A DNA stretch of 64,000 nucleotides from Paenibacillus rhizosphaerae (lineage in GTDB: Bacteria; Bacillota; Bacilli; Paenibacillales; Paenibacillaceae). The position numbers and the translations under genes are program-made. The number at the start of each line of letters is the position of its first letter. Position 1 is the first letter of the stretch. The notes beneath the pieces were generated by a model. It was not told the DNA's origin. It made no database searches and saw only the letters and a program-made list of their open reading frames with translations. Location of the stretch: the NCBI RefSeq assembly GCF_014192015.1, contig NZ_JACHXJ010000006.1, forward strand, positions 310,001 to 374,000. The letters run 5' to 3'. Shown here piece by piece: positions 32,862 through 41,517 of this stretch.

Positions 32862-34391
32862 TCATTTCTTCTTCTCGTTGTACTGTCTCGTATACTCCTC
32901 GATCCACTGATCGAGTCCGGCCTGATACAGCTGCTCGATGTAGCCGTCGAACTCACTAATCGGCCTAGCCCCGGTCACGAATTTGACCAGTTCCTCGCTC
33001 CTCAGCCGGTCAATGTCGCTGTTCGTCGGAATATTCTCCGCAAGCGCATCTTTATCGTAGATGATCGTAGAGTCGATAGGCATTTTGGCGACCTCGAGAT
33101 TCAGCGCTTCCTTCGTCAAATAATCGGCATGCATTTTTTTCACTGGATCGTTGAAGGCGTATTTCAGCTCCGTCGCCGTGCCGAGCGATACCATATATTC
33201 GCCGGCGTACGTAATATCCGGAGTCGTCAATTCGATATCGAACTTGTTGTCGCCCGTGTACCTCCAATCCTTACCGAATGCCGCCGTCAGCGAATTTGTC
33301 GGAATATCCTGGTATTGATGGTTAATAAACTTCATGACGGCATCCGGATGCTTCGCTTTTTTCGTAATGACCATCGAAGCGGTGCTGCCCGGGCTTGCGG
33401 TCATCAGCTTCCCTTTTGGCCCTTCGATGCCGCGGATAATTTCGTATTCTGCGCCTTCCGGGAGCGACGGCTTAATCTGAGGGAACAGAAGCGTGATCCG
33501 GGAATACCACATGGATGACATCCCGACCCGGTTCGTTTTCAACAGCTCGAGCGGATCGAATTTGGAGAAGGATTCTTTGTAGATATAGCCCTTCTGGTAC
33601 CAATCGGCCATTGTCGCCATGAAATCCTTAAATCCCGGAGCCAGCTCCGCCGGCTTCAGTTTGTTGTCCGCGGGATCGATCCAATTGCTGTTGCCGTCCT
33701 GCAGAAATCCGCCCATGAGCGCATTTTTGATCCCGTTGAGGTCCGTCATCATCGGGATGGTATCGTCCTTGCCGTTACCATCCGGATCCTGTTCCTTGAA
33801 TGCCTTCATCACGGCTTCCAGTTCCTCTAGATTTTGGGGCATTTCGAGATTCAGCTTTTTTAACCAGTCGGAACGGACCCAGATCGGATAATGAACGGAA
33901 GGCTCGCCGCGGGGGATGCCCCAGATTTTTCCGTCCTTGTCCGTCATATACTCCCAAGCTTCCTCCGGCCATGCTTTCTTGATATCCTGGCCGTATTGAT
34001 CGAGCAAATCGTTAAGCGGAATGATGGCTCCCTTCGAGGCGTAATCGTCCCAATTGCCCTGAAAGGTATCCACTTCATCGCTCGAGCCCAGCATCAGGTT
34101 CAGCTTCTCTTCTGCCGAGCCGGTAGGCGGCACGATAGCGATCGGCTCGATGCCCAACGTATCCATGTAATGCTGCTTCATTTCTTCCAGCTTTTCAGGT
34201 ACGCTGCCCTCCGGCTTCTGATTCAGCGCGCCTGTATTCTGATAAATGTAGATTTTAGGCAGTTCCTTCGTTGGGCCTCCGCTTTCCGTTGCCGTAGGCG
34301 CGGGATTATTGCCGTTCCCCCCTGAACATGCTGTCAATGCGACGGCAGTCAGCAGAGCGGCAGTGACAGCCCCCGCTTTTTTTCCGAACAT
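32862..34391 (-). CDS. Large sugar-binding lipoprotein (LipO/YtcQ type)
   Basis: A 509-residue solute-binding protein. Signal peptide with lipobox LTAC, then a Gly/Asn/Pro-rich linker. The size and motifs (KIYIYQNTGALNQKPEGS, KAWPEEAWEYMTDKDGKIWG, later WYSRITLLFPQIKPSLPEG) are typical of the binding proteins that pair with LplB/YtcP permeases and bind oligosaccharides. AAGGAGGAAACGGT precedes the ATG. First structural gene of the sialic-acid-type operon, preceded by a cre-like site and a long inverted repeat. Confidence 0.92.
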   Translation of the reverse strand: MFGKKAGAVTAALLTAVALTACSGGNGNNPAPTATESGGPTKELPKIYIYQNTGALNQKPEGSVPEKLEEMKQHYMDTLGIEPIAIVPPTGSAEEKLNLMLGSSDEVDTFQGNWDDYASKGAIIPLNDLLDQYGQDIKKAWPEEAWEYMTDKDGKIWGIPRGEPSVHYPIWVRSDWLKKLNLEMPQNLEELEAVMKAFKEQDPDGNGKDDTIPMMTDLNGIKNALMGGFLQDGNSNWIDPADNKLKPAELAPGFKDFMATMADWYQKGYIYKESFSKFDPLELLKTNRVGMSSMWYSRITLLFPQIKPSLPEGAEYEIIRGIEGPKGKLMTASPGSTASMVITKKAKHPDAVMKFINHQYQDIPTNSLTAAFGKDWRYTGDNKFDIELTTPDITYAGEYMVSLGTATELKYAFNDPVKKMHADYLTKEALNLEVAKMPIDSTIIYDKDALAENIPTNSDIDRLRSEELVKFVTGARPISEFDGYIEQLYQAGLDQWIEEYTRQYNEKKK

Positions 34392-34452
34392 ACCGTTTCC
34401 TCCTTTGCGATTGATCCCGGGGACTCCGGGTCATCAACAGCATAAACCTGAC

Positions 34453-34466
34453 TGTAAGCGTTTTAA
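34453..34466. promoter_or_regulatory. cre-like site before the binding-protein gene
   Basis: TGTAAGCGTTTTAA fits the CcpA cre consensus except at the right end; it lies 60 bases upstream of the start codon. Confidence 0.6.
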
Positions 34467-34475
34467 ATATCAGCC

Positions 34476-34511
34476 TTTTGACATCCGTACCGCGATTTTG
34501 ATATGTCAAAA
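34476..34511. promoter_or_regulatory. Inverted repeat upstream of the importer promoter
   Basis: TTTTGACAT and ATGTCAAAA form perfect nine-base arms 18 bases apart, just upstream of the cre-like site. The position suits an activator such as the AraC protein encoded by the next gene upstream. Confidence 0.5.
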
Positions 34512-34577
34512 AATCAATATCCGCCTTCCTGCTGCGATTAGGCGTGTCGCAGGAGAACAGAGGATGCCAGGTTCCTT

Positions 34578-36950
34578 TTATCCGTATAATTTTTTGTATT
34601 CGCCGGGTGTGATGCCGATCGAATCTTTGAATACCTTTATGAAATAGTGGGAGTTGCTGTAGCCGACCCGCTTTCCGATATCGCCGATTTTCATGTTGCC
34701 GCTCTTCAGCAGCTCCTTGCTTTTTTCGATTCGGATCTGTTTTAAGTAATCAACGAACGGCTGACCCGTGATTTGTTTGAATAAACGGCTGATATACGCG
34801 GGATTGAGATTAAGCCGCTCCGCGGCCAGGTTAAGCGACAAATCGCTTGCATAGTCCAGCTCCATCATCGCAATGACGCGTGAGATATGATGATGCCCTT
34901 TCGCGTTCAGCTCCCGCTCGATGCGGCCGGCGGCCACTGGGATAAGCTCATGGAACCAGACGCGGATTTGATCCATCGATTCCAGCTCCAACAGCTCCCG
35001 GTAAAGATTGCGCCCGTCGCCCGACACGCTCCCCGTGTCTGCTCCAAGCTCGTGGTAAGCGTTCATAATCGCAGTCAGCAGCTGCATGAACAAAGGCTGG
35101 ATCTGGTTGTAATGAAGCATGCCTCTGCTGGCGTTTACTTCTTTCGCGATCAGGTCGAATGTCTGGAGGGCTTCGCCGGTTCTCGCCGTCTTGAACTGGC
35201 TGATCAGTTTCTCCTCCAGCTGCTTCGGGTAGACGTAGACGCTTCCACTGTCGATCCTTACATCCTCAATGGAGATCAGCTCTCCGTCCCCGTACAGGAT
35301 CCGGTATTTCAACGCCTCCAGTGCCTCCTCGAAGGCAACCGGCAGCTCGAAGGCGGTGCGGCATACCCTTCCGATTCCGGCCGTAACCCGTATATGCAGC
35401 GACTCCTCCAAATACTCGATCAGCTCCTGTCCGAGCCGGAACGCATCCTGCCGGTTCATGCCGGACTTATTGACGACAATCGCGATCACCTCTTTGTCGG
35501 CTTCCACCGCCATTCCGCTTGGCTGGCTCTCCAGCCACAGCTCGGCCATCTCCATGAAGCGGAGCTTGAGGAGATCTTTGGCGATCGACTGCTCGGCCTC
35601 GTCTCCGCCGCCAGGGGGAAGATTCCATTGGAATACAATCACCGCCAAATGTTCCAGGTCGAGCTCGATCCCAAGATAAGCTTGGTTGACGGCGATTTCG
35701 TCCAAGGTCATCCGATGCTGCCGAAGCAGCGATAACTTGAACCGCTCCCGCTGGAAAGGAAGACTTTCCCCGAGCTTCTCTTTGTAATAATCCCGCTCGT
35801 CTAACGCGGACCGAACGTATTGCCCAATCGAGCCAATCTCGTCGAGCGGAGCCGACTTCTTATCCGGATCGCTTCCGATCATTTCCTTCAGCAGAGAGAT
35901 CGGACGGTACAGGCTTCTTGAAGAAAAATAAACGAGCGTAAGCGTGATGAGGACAAGAAGAAGGGCGGAGAGGAAGATCATTTGCTTGATGGAAGAGGTC
36001 CCTTTCGATAAGGCTTCCATATCTGAAATATTAATAAAAGTCCAGCCGAGCAGCGGAGATACGGAATAACTGACCAGTTTGTCGCCGCCCCCCATTTCTG
36101 TCTGGTAGGAGCCAGACGTACCGACGATTTCAGCGCTCCCCGGCACGATTTGACCGATCGGCCGATGAAGGCTGCTAGACGCGGAATGGAACAAGACGCT
36201 GCCCGTGGAAGAAACGACATAGATATCGTCATTCCGATTGAGCTTGTTCAGAATATCGTTATAGATCATTGAGGCGTTCAGATTGACGATGAATGCGTTC
36301 TTATCATTATTCGTGCGATAGACGATGGTCAGCAGATCTTTCTCGCCGGAATACTGTTTGGCTGCGCGGGTATCCATAAAATCCGCGGTAAGTTTCATGC
36401 GGTCAAGCGTCCCGTACCAGCCTTGGTCGTAGAAATCATCTTTCGCGAATTGCCGATTGCTCCCCTCGTTTTCCGAAGTCAGAATCAGGTTTTTGCCGCC
36501 GTCGTAGAAGTAAACGGAATCAACAAACGGATTGGTTAAGCGAAAAGAATTGATCGTCAGGAGCATCCGTTCTTTTGCTTCCAGATAACTGTACAGCGCC
36601 GGCAAATCTTTCTGCTTAAAGGGACCCTGGGCGTCCTCATAATAGCGGCTGTTCGGAAACTGTTCGAATTCCTGGATCGACGGATTCATCGCCAACAGAT
36701 TGGAGTTTTCTTTGATCCGGTTCAAAATCATTTCCAGCGCGTTCACGGTCTGATCCAGATATTGCAGCTTGTTCGCCCCCGTCTCTTGCCTGAAGGTGGA
36801 CGAGACTTTAACGAGCGCGAAAACATCGGACAGTAGACTCGGGACGATGGCGATCAACGCCGTCGTCATGACGAGCTTGATATAAAATGATTTCCGCCGC
36901 AGCCCGTGCATCCAGCCGCGTTTTCCGATTCCCATCTCCAATTTGATCAA
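34578..36950 (-). CDS. Membrane-bound AraC regulator with extracellular sensor
   Basis: A 790-residue protein. A membrane helix near residues 24-46, an external dCache-like sensor of about 270 residues, a second helix near 325-350 (IFLSALLLVLITLTLVYFSS), a HAMP-like and GGDEF-like middle part, and a C-terminal AraC double helix-turn-helix (LNLNPAYISRLFKQITG and VGYSNSHYFIKVFKDSIG). This architecture is typical of Paenibacillus regulators next to oligosaccharide importers: ligand sensing outside, DNA binding inside. The start TTG 36950 has a G-rich ribosome site; MGIGKRG five codons later is an alternative. A perfect cre site lies upstream. Confidence 0.9.
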   Translation of the reverse strand: MIKLEMGIGKRGWMHGLRRKSFYIKLVMTTALIAIVPSLLSDVFALVKVSSTFRQETGANKLQYLDQTVNALEMILNRIKENSNLLAMNPSIQEFEQFPNSRYYEDAQGPFKQKDLPALYSYLEAKERMLLTINSFRLTNPFVDSVYFYDGGKNLILTSENEGSNRQFAKDDFYDQGWYGTLDRMKLTADFMDTRAAKQYSGEKDLLTIVYRTNNDKNAFIVNLNASMIYNDILNKLNRNDDIYVVSSTGSVLFHSASSSLHRPIGQIVPGSAEIVGTSGSYQTEMGGGDKLVSYSVSPLLGWTFINISDMEALSKGTSSIKQMIFLSALLLVLITLTLVYFSSRSLYRPISLLKEMIGSDPDKKSAPLDEIGSIGQYVRSALDERDYYKEKLGESLPFQRERFKLSLLRQHRMTLDEIAVNQAYLGIELDLEHLAVIVFQWNLPPGGGDEAEQSIAKDLLKLRFMEMAELWLESQPSGMAVEADKEVIAIVVNKSGMNRQDAFRLGQELIEYLEESLHIRVTAGIGRVCRTAFELPVAFEEALEALKYRILYGDGELISIEDVRIDSGSVYVYPKQLEEKLISQFKTARTGEALQTFDLIAKEVNASRGMLHYNQIQPLFMQLLTAIMNAYHELGADTGSVSGDGRNLYRELLELESMDQIRVWFHELIPVAAGRIERELNAKGHHHISRVIAMMELDYASDLSLNLAAERLNLNPAYISRLFKQITGQPFVDYLKQIRIEKSKELLKSGNMKIGDIGKRVGYSNSHYFIKVFKDSIGITPGEYKKLYG

Positions 36951-36971
36951 CCCCCCAACGATTCACGACAT

Positions 36972-36985
36972 TGTAAACGCTTACA
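36972..36985. promoter_or_regulatory. Perfect cre site before the AraC gene
   Basis: TGTAAACGCTTACA is a perfect palindrome and fits every position of the CcpA cre consensus. Confidence 0.85.
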
Positions 36986-37004
36986 ACATAGAGTGGAAAA
37001 GTAA

Positions 37005-37050
37005 CCTTAAAGCCGCGGCCACTCTTTCCGCCTAAGAAACGGCCGCGGCG
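37005..37050 (-). terminator. GC-rich hairpin after the GntR/LacI gene
   Basis: GCCGCGGCC and GGCCGCGGC form perfect nine-base arms; only three T follow on the minus strand, so it may be partial. Confidence 0.5.
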
Positions 37051-37053
37051 GAG

Positions 37054-38115
37054 CTACATCGAGCTATCCCTGATGATGAGCTCCGGCTGCAGAACCTGTA
37101 TGCCTCCGCTATCCGAATCCAGTAGCGCTTCGGCGGCCAGTTTGCCCATTTTGTAGGTCTGGAAACTGACGGAGGTCAATTTTACCGGTAGCGATAAACA
37201 AATTTCCGTATTGTCGCAGCCTACGATCGCCAGGTCCCGGCCGACGGCGAGTCCCTTTTCCGCCGCGGCGATGTAAACGCCTCTGGCGATTCTGTCATTG
37301 AAGCAGAAAAACGCATCCGGTTTATCGCTGCCGTCCAGCATACGGAGCGCGCTTGCATAGCCTTCTTCCTCCGACTCGAAGGCGGTCTCGAAGGCGACCA
37401 GGTCCCTTCGGGCCGGCAGGCCCGCTTCGTTAAGCGCGCTTAGGTAACCCATGTACCGATCGGAAGAAATCGAATACAGCGGCCTTGAGATATAGCCGAT
37501 CATTCGTCTTCCAGCATCGATCAAATGCTTCGCGGCCAAATATCCAGCGAAAAATTGATTTGCGATGACTCTCGGCGCGGCGATGTCTTCAATCGTCCTC
37601 TGGCAGAATACGAAGGGGATCCCAGCTTCCTGAAGCCGATAAAATGGCGTCAAATCCGCCTTGCCGAAAATGGCCGGCACGACAATCAGCCCTTTCACCT
37701 TGCTTGCAATCATCCGATCGATATGTCTGGACTGTTTCGCATATTCATCATCTGTATTGCAGATGATGAGATTCATTTCATGCTCGTTTGCGACGTCGCC
37801 GACGCCCCGCGCGATATCCGGATAATTGTAATGCTGGATGTCCGGAATCAGCAGTCCCCAGCTTTTAATTTCCACGCCGTCTTCCCCGTCCAAAGCCGTG
37901 GTCGCTTCGGCGACATAGGTGCCGCTTCCGTCCCGCGAATATAAATAACCTTCCCCGATCATTTCAGAGATCGCCCTCTCGACCGTCGTTCGGGCGGCTT
38001 GGAACGTATCGGCAAGCACGTTCCTTGAAGGAATGCGGTCATGCGGCTTCATTTCCGCGATGAGGCGGATCAGTCGTTTCTTAATTTCTAGATAGCGAAG
38101 CGGCGTCGTAGTCAT
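37054..38115 (-). CDS. GntR/LacI-type regulator (AraR-like architecture)
   Basis: A 353-residue hybrid regulator. Residues about 5-70 are a GntR winged helix (KPHDRIPSRNVLADTFQAARTTVERAISEM, shown here as RIPSRNVLADTF and TTVERAI), followed by YSRDGSGTYVAE. Residues about 85-350 are a LacI/periplasmic-binding-like sugar sensor (WGLLIPDIQHYNYPDIARG). Such proteins repress sugar catabolic operons and are released by a sugar. ATG 38115 follows CGGAGGAACCG. A 15-bp palindrome in the leader may be its operator. It is the upstream neighbour of the AraC sensor gene, so the cluster has two regulators. Confidence 0.9.
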   Translation of the reverse strand: MTTTPLRYLEIKKRLIRLIAEMKPHDRIPSRNVLADTFQAARTTVERAISEMIGEGYLYSRDGSGTYVAEATTALDGEDGVEIKSWGLLIPDIQHYNYPDIARGVGDVANEHEMNLIICNTDDEYAKQSRHIDRMIASKVKGLIVVPAIFGKADLTPFYRLQEAGIPFVFCQRTIEDIAAPRVIANQFFAGYLAAKHLIDAGRRMIGYISRPLYSISSDRYMGYLSALNEAGLPARRDLVAFETAFESEEEGYASALRMLDGSDKPDAFFCFNDRIARGVYIAAAEKGLAVGRDLAIVGCDNTEICLSLPVKLTSVSFQTYKMGKLAAEALLDSDSGGIQVLQPELIIRDSSM

Positions 38116-38129
38116 CGGTTCCTCCGTAA

Positions 38130-38167
38130 ATCTGTATGACAGATATTGATCATGCATACCGATTATA
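38130..38167 (-). promoter_or_regulatory. Promoter and palindromic operator of the GntR/LacI gene
   Basis: TATAAT lies on the minus strand at 38167-38162. Downstream, ATCTGT-CAT-ACAGAT (38144-38130) is a perfect palindrome placed between transcription start and ribosome site; it resembles AraR-type operators, so autorepression is likely. Confidence 0.6.
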
Positions 38168-38373
38168 ACCCGGACTTCCGGCTGTTTCCATCCTTTTCTT
38201 CCGGAGGGTTAAAATGAAAATAAAAAAAAGCCACGAACCTGCCGCAGCTCCTATTTTCGTTTATAATGTTCGTCCGTTCAGCTGAACCATTCACATGCCT
38301 AACGACGAAATTTGTCCTTTTTGAACGTCGTGGAATTAATAAATAGCTAATGAGTCACTAATCTATTTCATAC
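38168..38373. other. Spacer upstream of the GntR/LacI gene
   Basis: AT-rich, with a CCGGA-AG-TCCGG near-palindrome in the promoter spacer. No gene seen. Confidence 0.35.
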
Positions 38374-38402
38374 AAAAAGACCCCTTTCATAAGGGGTCTT
38401 AC
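38374..38402 (-). terminator. Terminator of the AraC-GyrI gene
   Basis: AAGACCCCTT and AAGGGGTCTT pair around a short loop, then TTTTTG on the minus strand. Confidence 0.9.
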
Positions 38403-38418
38403 GTTATTCCATAATCGG

Positions 38419-39321
38419 CTATACCTTTTTTACCGGCCGCAGCACAGCATAACCATATCCCTCTGGGTAATGCCGTTGGTAGTCCTGTTTGATCGCTTCA
38501 TCCCATTCGTAACCCATGCCTTTGGGGTCGAAGTTCCATGCCACTTCTTCAACGATTGTCATCACAGCGTCATTATCCTTCAGGTAATCGAAAGGCGGGT
38601 GAAAAAAGACCAAATATTCCGATTCCGGAATTTCCCTGCATTCCATCCCTTCCGGAACGGGCCCGTCGTACTCCAGTGAGACGGGGATTCCATATAAGTA
38701 CCCTTTTTGACCATTTTGGTAAAACCATCCCGCCGTCTGACCCAGTTGCCCTGGGAGGGTGTGATTGGACATACTCTCCAGCGTGCCGCTGATCTCGTCA
38801 CAAGAATGTCCGTTTTCCCAGAAGTCCCCATAGTTTGCTGCGGAAAGGTCCCAAATCCCGATAAATTTGTGTGCCGGAATAAACTCGACTTTGATCTCCG
38901 CTGGTTGCAAATGCACCTTGCTCATCTTATCCCGCTCCTTGATCAAATAATGGTAAGGGGAGAATACTTCCTGACGAATAGCCAACTTAATAGGTCGGGG
39001 AGCTTTTTGGTAGGCTGCGGGGGTGAGCTGAAAAGCTTTGTTGAACGCACGTGTAAACGCCTCTTGTGAAGAGAACCCGTACTTTAAGGCAATATCCAGA
39101 ATCCGTTGGTCCGTGTCGCGGAGCTCCAAGGCGGCACGACTGATTCTTCGAGTCCAGACGTAATCCCGTAATGTGATCCCGGTCAATTGGTTGAACTGCC
39201 TGGAACAATAATAAGGGGAATAGCCTAACTGCTCCGACATCTTCAATAAAGACGAACTCTCCGTTATATTGGCTTCGATCCAATCCACCATAAGCTGGAC
39301 CATTTCGTTCCATTCGTACAT
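38419..39321 (-). CDS. AraC regulator with GyrI-like effector domain
   Basis: A 300-residue regulator of the Rob/SoxS-like type with reversed order: N-terminal AraC domain (SSLLKMSEQLGYSPYYCSRQF and DIALKYGFSSQEAFTRAFNKAF) followed by a GyrI-like small-molecule binding domain (residues about 150-300, ending GYGYAVLRPVKKV). Such proteins sense hydrophobic drugs or metabolites. ATG 39321 has GGAGGGAGAACTTCC upstream; the 45 residues before it are not homologous. Single gene. Confidence 0.88.
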   Translation of the reverse strand: MYEWNEMVQLMVDWIEANITESSSLLKMSEQLGYSPYYCSRQFNQLTGITLRDYVWTRRISRAALELRDTDQRILDIALKYGFSSQEAFTRAFNKAFQLTPAAYQKAPRPIKLAIRQEVFSPYHYLIKERDKMSKVHLQPAEIKVEFIPAHKFIGIWDLSAANYGDFWENGHSCDEISGTLESMSNHTLPGQLGQTAGWFYQNGQKGYLYGIPVSLEYDGPVPEGMECREIPESEYLVFFHPPFDYLKDNDAVMTIVEEVAWNFDPKGMGYEWDEAIKQDYQRHYPEGYGYAVLRPVKKV

Positions 39322-39448
39322 GGAAGTTCTCCCTCCTTTCCCTTCGATCATAGCACCGGCGATCTTCGCATATTTGATTCGAGTTGCACAATAAATATCT
39401 GGCGTTACCAGTGATAAGCCTACCGCGCTAACTATAACGGTAAGTTTA

Positions 39449-39474
39449 AAGGGCACCTGGGAGGGTGCCCTTTC
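39449..39474. terminator. Hairpin between Crp/Fnr and AraC genes
   Basis: AAAGGGCACC and GGTGCCCTTT pair around five bases; short U-tracts on both sides. Confidence 0.6.
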
Positions 39475-39561
39475 TGTATATCCAGACTCGTCTATTGACT
39501 TAAGTCAATGCAAGGTAGCATCCCCCTGGTTACAATTAGGGTGTTCGAACCAGTTAAGAGC

Positions 39562-40134
39562 TTACTGGATTCTCTTCTTAATTCGGCTTAGCGACTCGGG
39601 GGTGATGCCCAGATAGCTAGCCAGTTGATGTTGAGGTACCCGGTCGATAAGAGAGGGGCGCTTCATGAGAAGTGTCTTGACGCGTTCTTCAGGCGAAGAA
39701 GCGATAAAAGCAGCGAATTCCTCTTGGACCTGACTAAAGTTCTGCTCCATCATCCTGCGGGTCATTGATTCCAATTGAGGGTGTTTGTGGTACATGTCCT
39801 TTTCCAGATCCAGATCGCCAACGACCATGACCGAATCTTCTGCGCACACGAACGTGTAATCGGAAGACTTATCTGGTTTGTGATGATTGAAAATCGCGAT
39901 GGCTTGCTCTTCGGTGTAAAAATTGGACGTGACCTCTCTTCCATCTTCATTGATCGAATACTGCCTTACGCAGCCTTCCAAGATGAAATAGCATGCTGTA
40001 GGGATAACTCCTTGTCTGAAAAGAACGGTTCCTTTTGTAAATTCCTCTATACGAATTTCGTTCACTATAATTTGCTGATCTTCCTCGTTAAGAGAAGTCC
40101 ATCTCGACATGTATTTGTATAGAATGTCTTTCAT
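39562..40134 (-). CDS. Crp/Fnr-family regulator
   Basis: A 190-residue cyclic-nucleotide-binding-fold regulator. The beta-roll includes KGTVLFRQGVIPTACYFILEG and VRQYSINEDGREVTSNFY. The C-terminus ends in LASYLGITPESLSRIKKRIQ, a shortened helix-turn-helix typical of the Crp-like proteins of Bacteroidetes and Firmicutes that lack cAMP and Fe-S ligands. AAGGAGACAAATA precedes ATG 40134. It is divergent from an MDR oxidoreductase 106 bases away, a pairing often seen, so that gene is its likely target. Confidence 0.88.
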   Translation of the reverse strand: MKDILYKYMSRWTSLNEEDQQIIVNEIRIEEFTKGTVLFRQGVIPTACYFILEGCVRQYSINEDGREVTSNFYTEEQAIAIFNHHKPDKSSDYTFVCAEDSVMVVGDLDLEKDMYHKHPQLESMTRRMMEQNFSQVQEEFAAFIASSPEERVKTLLMKRPSLIDRVPQHQLASYLGITPESLSRIKKRIQ

Positions 40135-40240
40135 TATTTGTCTCCTTGTCTTCCGTTCTTTCCCCATCTATTTTCTAACATGGGGGAGCCACTTGTAAAT
40201 GCCCGTTACAAATGATATTGCCTTTAGGAGGGGAAAACCC

Positions 40241-41203
40241 ATGAGAGCCATGGTTCAGATCTCGTATGGTTCACCGGAAGTAGTTGTTCTGCAAGAAATC
40301 GCGACACCGTCGCCCGGAAACAAGGAAATTCTTATACGGGTCCATGCTGCCAAAGTTGGGCCTTCTGACTGCGCTTTTCGCAAGGGCGACCCGTTTATGA
40401 TTAAATTGCTATACGGACTGTCCAGACCGAAATTTGCAATTGGAGGAACCGAATTAGCCGGAGAGGTCGAAGCTGTCGGCAAAGAGGTGAAGCATTTTAA
40501 AGCGGGGGATCGTGTTTTGGGCATGAGCGCCAAAAACTTCGGAGCTTATGCTGAATATAAGTGTCTTTCCGAAGAAAGCCCCCTTGCGGTTATACCGGAC
40601 AACATCACCTATGAAGAAGCCGTTGGTGTCTGTGATGGGGGTGCCACCGCATTGACGTTCCTAAGAGATCAGGCAAAACTGCGGAAGGGACAGAAAGTTC
40701 TGATTAATGGCGCCTCAGGGGCCGTCGGTATCTACGCTGTGCAGTTGGCTAAATACTATGGCGCTGAAGTAACCGGTGTTTGTTCTGGCGGCAACGAAAG
40801 TATAGTAAGAAAAGCAGGGGCAGACTTCGTCATAGATTATACCCGGGAAGATTTCACGAAGGCGGACAAAGCCTATGATATCGTTTTTGATGCTGTGGGC
40901 AAACGCACTTTCTCGGCATGCAAGCGCGTGCTTACGGCTAAGGGAATATATCTGACAACCACACCCAGGTTGTCGATCCTCTTTCAGATGATTCGGACAT
41001 CTCTGTTTAAAGGCAAAAGGGCTGTTTTTGCAGCAGCGGGGCTTATGCAGAACAAAGCGAATTTGACATTTCTCATGGAACTCGCCAACAATGGAACACT
41101 AAGCGCCGTAATCGATCGTCGATATCCTTTAGAACGTCTGCCGGATGCCCACAATTATGTAGAGACCGAACGTAAAAAAGGTAACGTGATCATTCAGTTC
41201 TAA
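40241..41203 (+). CDS. Zinc-independent MDR-family oxidoreductase (quinone reductase type)
   Basis: A 320-residue NAD(P)H-dependent alcohol dehydrogenase-like protein. GroES-like N-terminal half, then the cofactor motif INGASGAVGIYAVQLAKYYGA. The zinc ligands of true alcohol dehydrogenases are missing, as in quinone/enone reductases. ATG 40241 follows AGGAGGGGAAAACCC; an in-frame codon 14 residues earlier is rejected. Likely controlled by the divergent Crp/Fnr protein. Substrate unknown. Confidence 0.9.
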   Translation: MRAMVQISYGSPEVVVLQEIATPSPGNKEILIRVHAAKVGPSDCAFRKGDPFMIKLLYGLSRPKFAIGGTELAGEVEAVGKEVKHFKAGDRVLGMSAKNFGAYAEYKCLSEESPLAVIPDNITYEEAVGVCDGGATALTFLRDQAKLRKGQKVLINGASGAVGIYAVQLAKYYGAEVTGVCSGGNESIVRKAGADFVIDYTREDFTKADKAYDIVFDAVGKRTFSACKRVLTAKGIYLTTTPRLSILFQMIRTSLFKGKRAVFAAAGLMQNKANLTFLMELANNGTLSAVIDRRYPLERLPDAHNYVETERKKGNVIIQF

Positions 41204-41238
41204 AGCCAACCTTTACCCTTTAACTTACCGTTACTTAT

Positions 41239-41254
41239 GGTACGGTTCTCCGCG
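41239..41254. repeat. Direct repeat, left copy
   Basis: GGTACGGTTCTCCGCG occurs here and at 43141-43156 in the same orientation; flanking bases (CTTA-TTA-GG) are also similar. The two copies bracket the AT-rich GNAT gene and the T-box. Confidence 0.6.
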
Positions 41255-41278
41255 CTACCTGAAACGGCAAGTTTTAGT

Positions 41279-41308
41279 GCCATCCTTTGCGGGATGGCTC
41301 TTTCTTTA
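41279..41308 (+). terminator. Terminator of the MDR gene
   Basis: GCCATCC, TTTGCG loop, GGATGGC, then TCTTTCTTT. Confidence 0.8.
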
Positions 41309-41517
41309 AACTATCGTACCCGTTAATTCAATACTTGAATTGAATCCGAATCATTATCAATATTGATGAATCAACGGAAATATACCGGATTGCACCTGTT
41401 TGACTGTTTCGGTTCACGAAGAAACGGCGGTACATCACCATATCGCGCCGCCGTATCTTTACGGTATATTATGCTCTTATTTTCTAAGGCAGTAGAGGTT
41501 CTGTCCGCATCATTCTA
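41309..41517. other. Spacer before the GNAT gene end
   Basis: Contains a hairpin with ACGGCGG and CCGCCGT arms (about 41420-41456), possibly the end of the GNAT transcript. No gene seen. Confidence 0.35.
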
